Shown: piece by piece, positions 47,852 to 59,900 of the stretch
Numbering within the stretch: the first letter of the stretch is position 1
How the letters are laid out: each line of letters begins with the position of its first letter
Source: Monosporascus cannonballus
Lineage: Eukaryota > Ascomycota > Sordariomycetes > Xylariales
Length of the DNA stretch: 64,000 nucleotides
NCBI GenBank assembly: GCA_004154925.1
Contig: QJNS01000008.1
Coordinates: forward strand, 590,207 to 654,206
Reading direction: 5' to 3'
Made by a program: the position numbers and the translations under genes
Notes under the pieces: generated by a model
Seen by the model: only the letters and a program-made list of their open reading frames with translations
What the model was told of the DNA's origin: nothing
The model's database searches: none

Positions 47852-50800
47852 CTACCATGAAAAGGTCATAAGGGCGGGGTTTAGAGCCAGTGGTAGCAAC
47901 AGATGGCTGGCTGCCACAGTAGCCATGGGCAGGATGGCAACGAAGTCGGTAATTCGCCAACTGACGGGTACGAAAGGCGCGACAGCCAGAATGATCATGG
48001 CTGCAATGAAGATGAGCGCGAAAGCGATTGAAAATTTGAACTATGTGCAAGACATGTTAGTATGGCGGGGCGGGCTTCTCAACGGCGTTCGAGTATGATC
48101 GGAAGAAAAGGGGTTCGGAAGTCTCTTACTTTTTTCAACACCTTAGGCACCTCGATAAAGAAGTTGGAGAATTCGGCTTCCTTTGACGTGGCGCCCCACT
48201 ACAGCATGAGTTAGCATTACTAATTCTCTTACAGATTCCATTCAAGAAAACCGTCGGGAAAGAGCAGGATGATCTATGCCAGCCCACTCAGGAATTACTC
48301 ACGGTCATATCAATTTCAAACATGTGGGCCAGGAGGGCTTGAGAGACGTGCAAGCTCAGGCCACCAAGGAAGATAGCTAGGAGCAAGGTCCATTTGAAGT
48401 TCTCCCAGAGCGCGTAGAAGAAGCCGCGCTCGCCATTTCGGTATCGCATGATGGCCAGAGCAACGTTGCCTAGGCCGTTGAAAACGATGATTATGCTGAA
48501 CCAGACCTGCCAGCTGTCGACGTAGTACTTATCCAGGTATCCGTTGAACCAACCCATAAGGAAGTAGTTCACGGTCGTCAGAATCCACGCGGCCCCTATG
48601 GCATAGTAGGTGCCGATATACGAGATAACAGTGACCTTGGATGTGAAGCGAATGTTGGAGAAGAGGAACTTCCGGAACAGGGGCGTAAACGGGCCTTTCC
48701 ACAGCCACATACGTATGGGATAGAACAACAACTCATTACACCCGTAGGCGTACTTCTCCCATCGGGCCAACTCGTCATAGACCGTTAGGGAAACGCCCTC
48801 CTTGAAGCCTTCGCCAGCCCATGCCGCAAGACGGATGATGTAGCCGTCGCATTGCAGTCGGAGGGACATGTCGAAGTCTTCGGAGACGTGGCTTTCGGAC
48901 CAAAACTTTTCATAGCCGTCCTCGTCTTCGTAACTAACCTGCTGAATGGCGCTCCAGCGGAGAATGGCGTTATGGCCGACGAACGGAGCGACATCTCCGT
49001 TGCTGACGGTATAACGAATGGCCGTATAGATGAGGTTGGTAAAGAAGGTAATGCCATCCTCAAAGTACGTGTGAACAACTTGCATGACGCCTGAATCACT
49101 GAGGGTCAGCTGAGTACATTCCAAAGTGCGCCAGACATGTGCCAATCAGCGCACAAAGCTCGAGAGACAAGTGTTGAGCCAATAAGCTTGTAGGGGGAAC
49201 AGCCACTTACCAGAAGAAAACTGCATGATGCCTACATCAGGTGACTGCTCCATCTCGGAGACGGCATCCAACAGACAGTCGCTGGGCACACGAGTATCAG
49301 AGTCGACTAGGTAATTCCGTCAGCTTTAGGCACAGGGAAATGATTCTAGAAACATACTTATAAGAATGTAGTCGCCAACACGGATATTACCATCGGCCCA
49401 CGCACGACCGTCTTCTTCGAGTACTTCGTTGAGAGCCTTCTCGTAAGCTACCGCCTCGTCGGATTGTGACCACGTCGGAGGCCGATCGAGCAATGCCAGC
49501 TTCTCCTCGACTTTGCAGGATATCATGAGAGCGAAATTCATGTTGGAGGCCTTCTTAAACTTTCCGCGGCGCAAGAAGCCGTTCTCGCCGTGCCTGGGAC
49601 GGGCAACCCAGCCGATGCTGTGGTCGGCGTAGAAATCAATGCGGGCCTGTCGCTCCTCCTCGGATAAGAGCTGCAGTCCGTCATCGTTCACGAATATCTA
49701 CAACCCCGTCAGCGTTTGCACGCGACACACATTTGCCGTCGGAGAATGGGTAAACATACATTGGCCGACCCGCCCTGCAACTCGTACGTGCTGATAGCCT
49801 GCTTCAAAGACCGTACTGTAGGGGCGATGACAGCATTCAAGCCCTCCTTGTAAACCGGACACTGCACCGTCACGTGAGGCAGGACGTCTCTCCTGAGCCT
49901 GTTCGGCAATCTCGCGGAGTAGAACTTCGAGTTTGTATCGAGCTGACGGATGGGTCCGAATATTTGGGCTAAGCAACCAACGATGACCTGCGCAAAGAAG
50001 AGCTGAGAGCAGAATATAGATGGTCAGCCTCACTACAGACTCAAATAGGCAGTAGGCCGGACTGGATCCGCCGTCGTACGCACCGTAAAGAATATTTGGA
50101 TCGGAGCCAGCGCAATCAATGCCAATCTCACATAATAGCCGTCCACCGATACTTCGATGGCCAGTTGACGCCATGCAGCTCCCAAACTTACTGTAATCAA
50201 CACAAGCGTAACGGAGACCAAGATAGTGTTCTGCAAGTGGACGGGTCTCTTCTCAGGCATGATCTGACCGCTTTCTTCGTCCGTTTCGATTTCTCCCACG
50301 TTTACAGCCTCCTTCTTTTCGCCGCAGTCGTCTTCATCGTTGTTGGTCTTCCACACCAGCTCCATGAGCTCTTCCTGCACCCTCCTCGCTCGCTCCATGA
50401 GATGCGTCGGGTCGTCATCCCAGACAACCAGCAGGCCATCCGACGCCAGGAAAGCGGCGAACTGATGTTTTCTCGCCCTCGGCAGGTATTCGACACTGGG
50501 CAGGATCTGGATCCGGAGGCCGTTCATCAATGGTACGTCGACGGCGTCCGGTGACATGTCTAGGAAAGCCTTTATGACCCTCGAGTTCACTGTCATGGCG
50601 CACTACGGAACAGTCAGTGACAATAAAAGAGCCTGGAGAGCCAGCCAGACCGAAACGTACCTGGACATTGAGAGCAGCACAAGCTGCCGCAAACGGAGAG
50701 TCGAGCAGCGGCGGCGGGCAGGCCATGTAATGCCCCCTTGCCTTGCGTAGGACAACGCCTTCGATTTCACCGCTCCCGTCTCCGACCCAGCAGGCACTAC

Positions 50801-51089
50801 ACTGCTGTTGATACATGTAATTTACCATCACCTGATGTCTGATGTCGTCCAAGAATACAGAGCTAGCCGCGGACCTGAAGGAATGCCCGGATTGGGTCGA
50901 ATTTCTCGAAGAATCGAATCTTGGTGTTGGCGATTGAAAGTCCAGCGGATCAGGGCTGAGGAAAGGCGAGTTATTCTTCTCATTCTCAGTGACGAGCTGT
51001 GGTCGCGGAGTATGAGCAGGGACCGGATTGGCGGCGGGCGGCTTTGGAGGCTGCCGCTTCTCGGCCTTGAAATAAGATTTGATACCCAT
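47852..51089 (-). CDS. GT2 processive polysaccharide synthase
   Basis: Eight exons (51089–50661, 50602–50084, 50002–49760, 49697–49358, 49306–49211, 49090–48303, 48198–48130, 48040–47852) join without a frame conflict to 890 residues. A Ser/Pro-rich N-terminus is followed by two membrane helices (about 265–330). The GT2 catalytic core has FVNDDG (399–404), the DxD-type VDSDTR start at D512-S-D514, SEDFDMSLRLQ (612–622) and the acceptor motif ending in RW (652–653), followed by five or six C-terminal helices. This is the cellulose/hyaluronan-synthase-like fold, not a canonical chitin synthase. It resembles the conserved fungal GT2 proteins reported to be needed for hyphal growth on surfaces in Zymoseptoria and Fusarium. 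The polymer made is unknown. Confidence 0.88.
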
Positions 51090-54000
51090 GATGGCGAGCT
51101 TCGGGGCCCTCTCTAGGAGAGCGCCTTTGGTGCCGGTGGCAGAACGTCAACGAGGGGACTGGAGGTACTAAATGCACCAAGCCTGAATTTTAGCCCTTTG
51201 AGTGTGTTTTGCGGGAAATGCGTACTCTGATATATACGTCAGTAACTGAGGTGATCCTGCCGGGCGCCAATATTGGCAGGTTATTTAGCGCGGAGACGAT
51301 TCCCCGGCACCATCATGTTCAAAGCGACTGCATTACTTCCACGACGAAATTTCTGATCCGTCATAGTCGCTAGCGAAAGGCCACGAGGCCAGTGCGTACT
51401 CCCACTCGATCTGAGATTCCGCAGTTTATAATCACGAAGACCTGCCTGGGTCCAAGGTGTGAGGAAGCGAATGTATACGTACAATTCAGCGAGCGGATGG
51501 CCCTGGGGAGACCTAGGCTGTCGTCGATGAGAGCGCGGTCAAGGCAACATTGGGTTCGAACCGGCGACGTAACGGTGACAAGAATGCACTTAGTGAGGGA
51601 AGCAGAAACAACAGATCGCCGTGGATATGCGGGTGGCAAGAGCTTGTTTCAAGGAGGCACGAAAACGGTCTTATCCAATTACAAGACCTGTTCTTAGCCA
51701 ACTTTCAGATCTAGGATGGGCGAATGCCACGAGCCGCGATACTATCCAAGTTCAAGGGAACGAAACGAACGGACTGGTCTTCACAGAGCTTCGAGTATAT
51801 GACCAGGACACAATTCAGCACTGGGTAAAATTGATATGTGGCATGGCTGCTGGCGACCAAAGTAGAGCGATTGTCACGCCTTGGATGAGTTATTGCCAGT
51901 GGCGTGCGCCGAAAAGCATTGTAAAATTGATGGAAAGTTAGAATGGCTACCTTGGATCGAGCTGCTGCTGCAGCAACTCAGCTGGTATCGTGAAGCATAA
52001 GGGCATTACCACAGAGCTGGATCGACGAGGCGGGGCCCAGGCACGGTAGACAACCGAAGGCGCCAAGGGGCGAGGGTCTGAAGTTCGACAGGCAGGGGTC
52101 TAGAGGAAATATTGTGTATATTGAGAGGCGATGTAGCTGAACATTGGTAGCAGCAGCGACTAACCTATACAGGCACTATCTAGGCCTCTCGCTTCATCAC
52201 GATCTAGCGCTCGAGCCGAGGTCCTCACCGATGGAAAATGCATGATAGAAAAACAAGAAGGGCGTGTGGGGCGGACGAATGGAGAAGGTGCTGAACAACC
52301 CCCTCCGAAGGGCTTGACACTAAAAATATATCAGCCACTGCAAGCCTGTACGCGGACGTGGGATTGTGATGTATATTGTCGAAGGTCCGCCAGCCAGACC
52401 CTCATTTCCTCTATCAGAGAAATATCTTACCACGAATGACCCGGTACCGAGATCTCAAATGGTAGTACCGTGCCTTGAAGATATGCACAAAAAATACTAC
52501 TCATCAACGTGGAATATGCGACACGAATATTGCCGCTAAAAATAAAGCTGTGCTTCCGGGCTCCATATGCACTTGTTCTGAGGCTTCGTGGTATTGGATG
52601 GTTGGTGTTGGGAACGGTGCATGCAGATGCGTTGTAGTTTGCACCAGTCAACAGGATCTAGCCCTAGGCGCCTCTACGGTATCGCCCCGAGCGCCACAAA
52701 CTCGTATTGTATCCTTGTATCCTTGCCCTGAAAGACAGTCACCAATGGCGGAAGAGCAGAGAATTTTTAAGGCAAGATGGCGGGTTGATGGCGCATACAG
52801 AGGTTCATGGTCAAAGGGAAGATAAGTTGAACAGTGCTATTAATCGAAGGGTCTGCTTTTTGATGCCACAGAAACCGGCCCGTACAACGAACTGGGGTGC
52901 TCCTTAAATGTTACAAAGCCTAGTAGATTCCTGTCGATCCGGCAGCCGCCGAAGAAATCCACTAGAGATACATGTAACTTGGAAGAACTCAATGCAACGT
53001 ACACTAATATGGAACAAGGATCCTTTGCATCGCTCGAAACCGGAATAGCATATCTTGTCTGTTGGTAGAATGCTACCTACCGCGGATATCGACTAGTATC
53101 AGCCTTCAAGCTCACAAGTACCGCTACATCAGATGGTGGATCAAGTCCATACCTAAACGACGACGATATTGGACGGGCGCTATTGAGCGGGAACGCTATC
53201 CTAGCCGCCATTTAGCGCGCTCAGAGATTCAGGTACAGCACCCAGAAGTGTATGTGCATGCAGTTTATGAAGGACAGGTTAAGTATGGAGATGTTGTATC
53301 CAACTAGATACAGGTCTAACTCTTCAGTACTCTGCTGAGACAGATCCTGGCCATTCGAGGGACGTTACGAATCGGCCAATTACTAGTGTCGTCCAAGCAG
53401 GTGCCAGACTGCCCTTAGGCGGGTGGTATCCAGGTCCAAGGCAATTGACCCGCTAACCCAGCAATGTCGCGCCAGAAGTCAGCAAATGAGATCTAGTCTA
53501 GACCCTCGATGATGCCACAGCGGCTGACGTAGCATGCGGAAATTTCATCTTGCTATCGAAGAGGTAGCTTGCCAAGGCCGTTAGTTCTTGCCTGAGGAGG
53601 AATAATGGGGGGCGTCTAATCCAGGTACATGATGATAGTAGGGTCTGTACGACTTCAACCCGCGTCGGCGTTTGCGGCGCCAGCCTCTAATTTCATTAGT
53701 GTATATAATCAGAGACGTGGAAATAAGTAGCATGCCGACAACCTCAGAACAAGTGTTGGCTGGCAACGCCTCGTACGCTAATATGGCCAGATGAGGATTA
53801 CAATCTATACATTGGCAGGCGTTGGATAAAATAGTCATACACGCGGCAATATAAGCATTGCACCAAGGGCAGACGGAAGAGGTCACGGGGCTCTATTAGT
53901 CGGCGCCTGAGCGGAGTAGTTCCTGCACATTATCGACTTATCTATCAACTCAGCTGACAGGGGGGGGCGGTGGTGCGTTCGGTAAAGCCTAATTCAACCA

Positions 54001-54649
54001 CGGAAGTCCGTTTCTACGAAGACAAGTCGACACAAGAAAGGCATACTGGGGGATAAGACTCGATTATTCGTACCTTTACCTGCGAAACCCTCAGCTCAAA
54101 CGTGTTGTTTAGTGAATGCAATACGACATCGGCTAGTATTGGTTGTGATGGGAGGCCTAGAAACCAAACTTTTCAAATCATCTGTAGCAAGCTGAGCTCC
54201 CAACTGAAAGCAAGGGGGAAACTACCCTTTCTTGCATATTACCTCCTCGACATGTGGTGATACCGATGCTGTCAGTTCCCGCTTTCCGGATCTGCCCCAT
54301 ATCGTTCGATGCGGCATGCTGCCGTAACAGTCCCCTCACACCGGCGCGTTTGCAGTCGTCGGACAAGAATATTTTGGATTTGAAGCAGTAAGACTGCGGG
54401 GAGGGCAATTAGAACGGCGGTGCCGGGTTTTCTATATGCGCATGAATTACTCCTACTAAATATAGGACCTAATCAACCCCCAGCACCAGCTAGCTACATT
54501 TGCAACAAGAGTGTTGTTCCCTATTGGTAAATTCCCAAGTGTATGCCCCGTCTATGATACTCCCGGAATCCTCGTACGTAGATCGATCTGAAATTCAAAG
54601 CCATTACACCCGTTTCGAAACCGGGACCGCCGTGGCACCCTCTAGATAT
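51090..54649. other. Gene-poor spacer
   Basis: The right-hand flank of the GT2 promoter, then 3 kb of short unsupported frames. A 106-codon frame at 51621–51941 lacks an ATG start and any motif. The right end is the 3' flank of the membrane GH16 gene. Confidence 0.5.
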
Positions 54650-56192
54650 TTACAATTCCTCGTTACCGTCGCACTGCTGCCACATCTTGACGCTGCTGAC
54701 TTCCATGGCCGGTTGAGTCCATGTCGGTAGCCAGCTGTCCCTGGCGTTCCAGAAATCCTTCTTGGCGTTAGGGCTTCCGTCAATCCAAGGCTTCCCGCTC
54801 TGAGAATCTTCGAACCACCCGTTGATGCCGCCGACGGCGACGTTGAGGATCAGGTAGAAGTGCTGGTCGAATGGGGCGTTGTAATGTCCGGTCCGAGTCC
54901 ACGGGTCTTCGAGACGGGTGCCGTTGGCGTTCGACTCGGGAAAGCCTCCCCGGGTCCAGAGGGGCTCGTCGAAATTCGTATAAAGGACTTGCAGCAGCCG
55001 GGAGTTGACGTAGGTAAACAAATACTTCTGTGACCACTCGATGCCAAAGGTGTTGAAGCCAGCCGAGTAGGTCGTGTGCAGAGCCGGGCGCTTGACATTA
55101 GTCCGCCACCAGGCGTCGTTGTTCGGATCGGGTCCCCAGTGTAGCGCGGACGAGACGATGTCGTTGCCGCCCTGGGCATAGGTGTAATCGTTACCGCGCG
55201 ACTCCACAATATCGATCTCGCCGGACGCGGGCCACGCGCCGTACTTGTCCTCGACGGGCATCATCCAGATGGCAGGCCACAGCCAGTCTCCCTGGGGCAG
55301 CTTGGCCGTGACCTCGACGCGGCCGTACTTAATAGTGGCCCCCTTCTTGGTGTTTATCCGACCAGACTTCGCGGGAGGTACGATCGTTGCATTGCCCACA
55401 GTGGTGTTGGTTGCTGCAACACAGTCGGATAGCGCTTTCGAGGTGCAAGTTCCGTCCGCCGTGAGGTTGAGGACGGTATCCTTATTGATCAATTCGGCAT
55501 CCTGTAGGGTTGGCTTGATAAAGAGATGCCCATTCTCCACATAGACGTTCTCATCGCCATCCGTGGTCTGGTCGAAGTGGCCATTGCTGCAAACCAGGTT
55601 AGTCTTCGATAAAATAGGAGTGCTGGTATATCTCAGGTGGAATTAGTTCTTACCCATACCCCCCGACCTGGACTTCCTTCGTCCAGACATCGGTGTTGAA
55701 GGTGGCAAAATTATCGTCCAGAACGAGACAGTACTTATGTTGGACCACTGAGTTGATGCCGTCCCAGACGAGAAAACCAGCGATGCCCAGGCCGATCAAG
55801 ATACCGATAACGGGAAGAATCGTAACCCACTTCTCCTTAGGATCTTTTTTGTCCAGCCACGGCTTCTCGATTTCCCCTTTATTGATTCGGCGCGAATGGA
55901 AATACCTCTGACCTCGGGCCTCAACGGATCGTCCCAGGGCACTAGAGCTATCGAAGCTCGATGCCGGCCTAGAGATGGTCTGGGGTCTCGAGACGGCAGG
56001 CGACTGGAAGGGGTTGGGGACGCTTCCACTGGGCGTCGCCAACGACGGAGCACGATCGTCTCCAAAGGGATTTTCAGGTGTGCCGGGAATCGTGTTGTGA
56101 AGCGGCGTCGCGTCAGGGGACGATGCCCCAGAAAGCCCAGCATCTACCGATGAATGGGCTTGGAAAGGGCGGGAACCCTCCGCCTGTTCCAT
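54650..56192 (-). CDS. Membrane-anchored GH16 beta-glucanase
   Basis: Two exons (56192–55654 and 55586–54650), intron 67 bp with an AGACTAAC branch point, give 491 residues. The N-terminus (1–120) is cytoplasmic, Pro/Ser-rich with NPF motifs (for example ENPFGDD and PNPFQSP), followed by one membrane helix at about 123–143 and an extracellular GH16 domain, so it is a type II membrane protein. The active site is GEIDIVESRGN with E303 and E308. Upstream, NVYVENGHLFIKP and RINTKKGATIKYGRVEV are typical of laminarinase/glucan-binding GH16 enzymes. It probably trims or binds beta-1,3-glucan at the wall. NPF motifs suggest endocytic recycling (inference). A TATA-like CTATATAC lies about 55 bp upstream of the ATG. 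Confidence 0.9.
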
Positions 56193-56722
56193 ACTTGCGG
56201 GTCGCGATTATGAGTTATACTATTACGAAGAACAAACCCCTATAAGGTGTATATAGGAGAGCTTGCAACTTAAAAGATCGACAGGTCAAGCGAGTGTTAA
56301 GATGGAACGCATTCCTGCAGCTGGAGCCTGTTATAGAGGTGGAATCAACGGCAATTATTATGTTCGATGACCAGGAACGTGAAGCGGCATGTTTCTGGAG
56401 GGTCTCATAGGGGAAGTCTGGTAAGAAGATGCAGTTAGGTAGCATTAGAGTCGGAAGGTCTACCTAAAGTAGAACTCTACATAGCTATCCGCTTCATTAC
56501 CTGGGTAGAGAGATCCGTCCGGCCTGCAGCTTGTAGAGGTACCCTGTAGGAGCTTATCTAGACTATGTAGTTCTTCGAGATGTATAGTACTTCAGAATCA
56601 CGTTGAAATCGGAAAATCCTAACGATCTATACTGGATTAGGAGATGGGACCTATAACGGCCCCGTTGCTACGCGTGGCGTCAGGGGTACTGAGAGGCGGC
56701 TGGAAAAGCCCAATACAATCAG

Positions 56723-56796
56723 GTCGTGATCAAAATAATTGTCACACTTTCTTAGGACCCACTAATCAAAGGTGTGTCAATTATTTTGGTCACGAT
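56723..56796. repeat. Foldback with 25-bp arms
   Basis: Left arm 56723–56747 and right arm 56772–56796 are inverted copies with three mismatches and a 24-bp loop; the core is CAATTATTTTGGTCACGA. It looks like the end-to-end remnant of a small inverted-repeat transposon or a strong hairpin. Confidence 0.75.
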
Positions 56797-56929
56797 GTGA
56801 CAGTATCAAGGGGTATTTTCTGTTAAGTTGCCTCCTAAGGCCCAGTAATTGCTATGAGACGCTAAAATGTAGAGTCCTGTAGAAATTGTATGGAATGTAC
56901 ATAAACCACTTGCCTCCGGATCTCCTTTT

Positions 56930-56965
56930 AGTAGTTCCCAATAGTGTTAACATGACGGAACTACT
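56930..56965. repeat. 9-bp inverted repeat
   Basis: AGTAGTTCC (56930–56938) and GGAACTACT (56957–56965) are exact inverted copies with an 18-bp spacer, close to two other dyads. Confidence 0.6.
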
Positions 56966-56978
56966 GTATATGTTTATC

Positions 56979-56998
56979 CGCACACAAATTTGTGTGCG
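56979..56998. repeat. Perfect 20-bp palindrome
   Basis: Exact palindrome made of CGCACACAAA and its complement with no spacer. A dimeric protein site or cruciform is possible. Confidence 0.75.
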
Positions 56999-59900
56999 AG
57001 CTTACATCGGCGCACGGTGGACCCGGTGGAAGGAACTAACAGAAAATGCCCCTGCGTATTGTAAGCAAGCCTTTTGATGCTCGTATGCAGGCTAGGGAAT
57101 ATTTGTTAAGTGCCTGACTGGCTGTCGGGATTCAACACGTCAAATATTGTGAAGCCTGGTTCTCGACCACCCCGGAGAGGGGCCTGGGGCCTATACAGTA
57201 GCCCTAGACTTCCAAGTCCCGCTAGGGCTGCCTTACTTAACCGCAAAGTCCAGCGACATCACAGCTAGAGCCCTTAGGCATAAAGCCCATTATCTGAAGC
57301 CGATCCACTGTGCAGTGCAAAATGGTCCCACAACATCAGAAAGCACGGTTCGTTGGTTACCCACCCTAGCGGGTACTCCTTGGAACCCCCATGAGGTACA
57401 ACAATTGATATGGACACTGCAAATGCCAGATACAACGAAGAAGACGCAAAGTTGAATGCGGCACTCATTCAGTGCATGGCAGCAAGTTAGATATCGAAAC
57501 CCGGAAGTATTCTCAGGTGCATAGAGGAGGGCCTAGCGTGACCCGAACGAATGAATCGTCTGGCTTCCTGCAGGAATGTAATATATTAGACAACGGTCCA
57601 ACAAACTGGAAACATGGCCGCGGCATACTGACCGCACAATAGGATCGTCGTCCTGCCCGATATCACGTTTTAATCTACATTGACGCCACCGTGGCTTGCG
57701 TCGCCGTGCGAGGCGGACGGGCTGGGTAAACAATGCGTCGAGAACGGCGGTCGAGTCCTCGCAGCTTGCCAATATTGCTGCGCTTCAGAATCGAAACAAG
57801 CAAGAATGGCACACGGACGTGGCGCGGGTACTCGGAACGGCGAAGGGCCGACTACTGCACAGTTTTGATACCCTCCTAGGACGTATGTGGTGTTCACGGA
57901 GAGAACCCAAGGCCTGGAACCTTGGTGGATTAACGAGACAGACAACCGTCACCATGGACGCAACAGTCTCTTCAGGGACAACAAACCTGCTAAGTTCCAC
58001 TGCATTTCAGCTAGTGGGCGCCGTGCTCAGCCTCGAGTCGCTGACTTTCTCAGCGTAGCGATCGGGGAGTGCACTACGTAGATAGCTCCCGCCAGCCAAT
58101 GTAGTATCTACCATACAACACCAATGGTTGCGCTAGCGGGTTCTATGATGGGTAATACAATCGAATTCGAGTTCCCCATGAAGTACCGGGAAACGGTCGG
58201 GAGACATCTCGCCTAAGGTGTCTATACACGTTATAGCCTTCCTGTTATGTGTGAGGGGTTGTTACCTAATTCTCCGGCAAGTCGACATTTTGCATGTCGT
58301 TAAGTACAACACAGCAAAGCTTGTGGATAAGAGGACGTGCGAGCCCCTGTTCGTTCACGGGGCTGATAAAGATACGCGAGAATCCATCAGTCCTGTGAGT
58401 GAGAGAAGTGGCGGTTGATGGCTAGCGGCAAGCCCCCTGTTCCTGCAGTAACCCTTTTAGCGCCATGAGGGAAGTACAGATACGAGAGATCAATAGTCTC
58501 ACGACAGCCAAGGGCGATGGCCAAACGCGCTGAGTGCCTCGATTCCTCGTTAATCATCATAATTAGACCCGGCTCGGTTTCCGTCCTATGGGGTGATGTT
58601 TACATCTATCGGGCCAAGGATGTGGCAGAAGACCCTAGGGGACCGCGAGTTTCCACCCCCATTGTTGCGGTCAAATTTCTGAGAGCGCAATACTAGGCCA
58701 TGCCTGGCTCCCTGATTACCATGCGATAGGGCAATATCCTTTACCAAGTAAACAGGATCGCCCTCGCTTAACTACTCACCTGTGAGACACACGAGAATGT
58801 TGCTCACTGTTAGGTACATAACTGTGAAGACGGAGTGTGCCCCGCACGGAGAAGGCGCGTGTTGGCAAGACCGTCTCGAGAGCAATGAGACGGTCCCAGC
58901 GCGCCGGCGCAAACCGGCATTCACATTTTCGCACGGGTATAACGTGGCAAGGGCCAGGATGTCCTGAGTCCCTGAATATTCCAACCTGATTTGCGTAGAA
59001 ATTGATGAACTCGGAAGTTTGATGATGCTTCTTTCTGTTAGGAGAGAGAGTAGATATCATGTGAGAAGACCTCCTCAACATCCCCTTCGTCTCCGTTATA
59101 TCGTACACGAACTTGGATCAATAGAGGGTTCAGCATAAATCTCTATAGGCCTATTGACGACGATTTGCCCCGACAGAGCCGACGCCGAAGATCACTTCAC
59201 TCAACCCAGTATAATGGCTTATGTTATGCTCCCAACATGAATACGGCTACATGGTGTCGTAGGGACACGGAAACATGATACGGACTCATGATCCTATTAA
59301 CTGGCCGTCGCCGACCTACCGGTTTATCTATGAGTCCATGAAGTCCAAGCTATCTACAGCAGCTGATTAAGCTAGCGGCTTTTTGCATGCGGGTGTAGTG
59401 ACTGGGCTCTGTAGATCGGGTTCGTGGATCAGAGATTACTGGTAGGTGATATGCTCCTAGTCTTTGAGGTGGTGCTCTGATCGAAAAGGACGGGCGGGTT
59501 AACGAATAACAAAAAGTCAGTGTATCACACCTTTTAGCTGGATATCTAGCAACCGTACCGGCTTATGATGTCGTAATTGGGTATACCTGATGTCCGAGCA
59601 GCTCTACTTCCCTGACTCGCTAGTAGCTCCCCGAACCTCCTGCGGTACTCAAAGCGTATCAACTCTTTACCTTGGGCTCTCCTCGTTCTAGTCTAAAGCG
59701 TAAAGCCCTCTCCAAAGAGAAGCACGCGGCTCACACAAGGTGCCCAGGCAATGATATCGAGGTGTAGACAAGTCATCACACATATGGGGAGCATTAGGGG
59801 CAAGGGGTTGTTAAATTGTAGAAACGTCTGCTAGCCTAACGTTGAACTTGAGCTAGATTCGTTGGATCTAGATTTGGGAACCCTAGAATAATCTACTACA

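Noticed and set aside
51548..51562. GGTTCGAACC-like T-loop suggesting a tRNA
   Set aside because: The flanking bases do not form a T-stem, anticodon stem or acceptor stem on either strand.
51621..51941. 106-codon plus-strand frame
   Set aside because: No ATG start, no splice-consistent extension and no recognisable motif.
57696..58058. 120-codon plus-strand frame with protein-like middle
   Set aside because: Begins without ATG, and equally long frames exist on the other strand; no conserved motif recognised.
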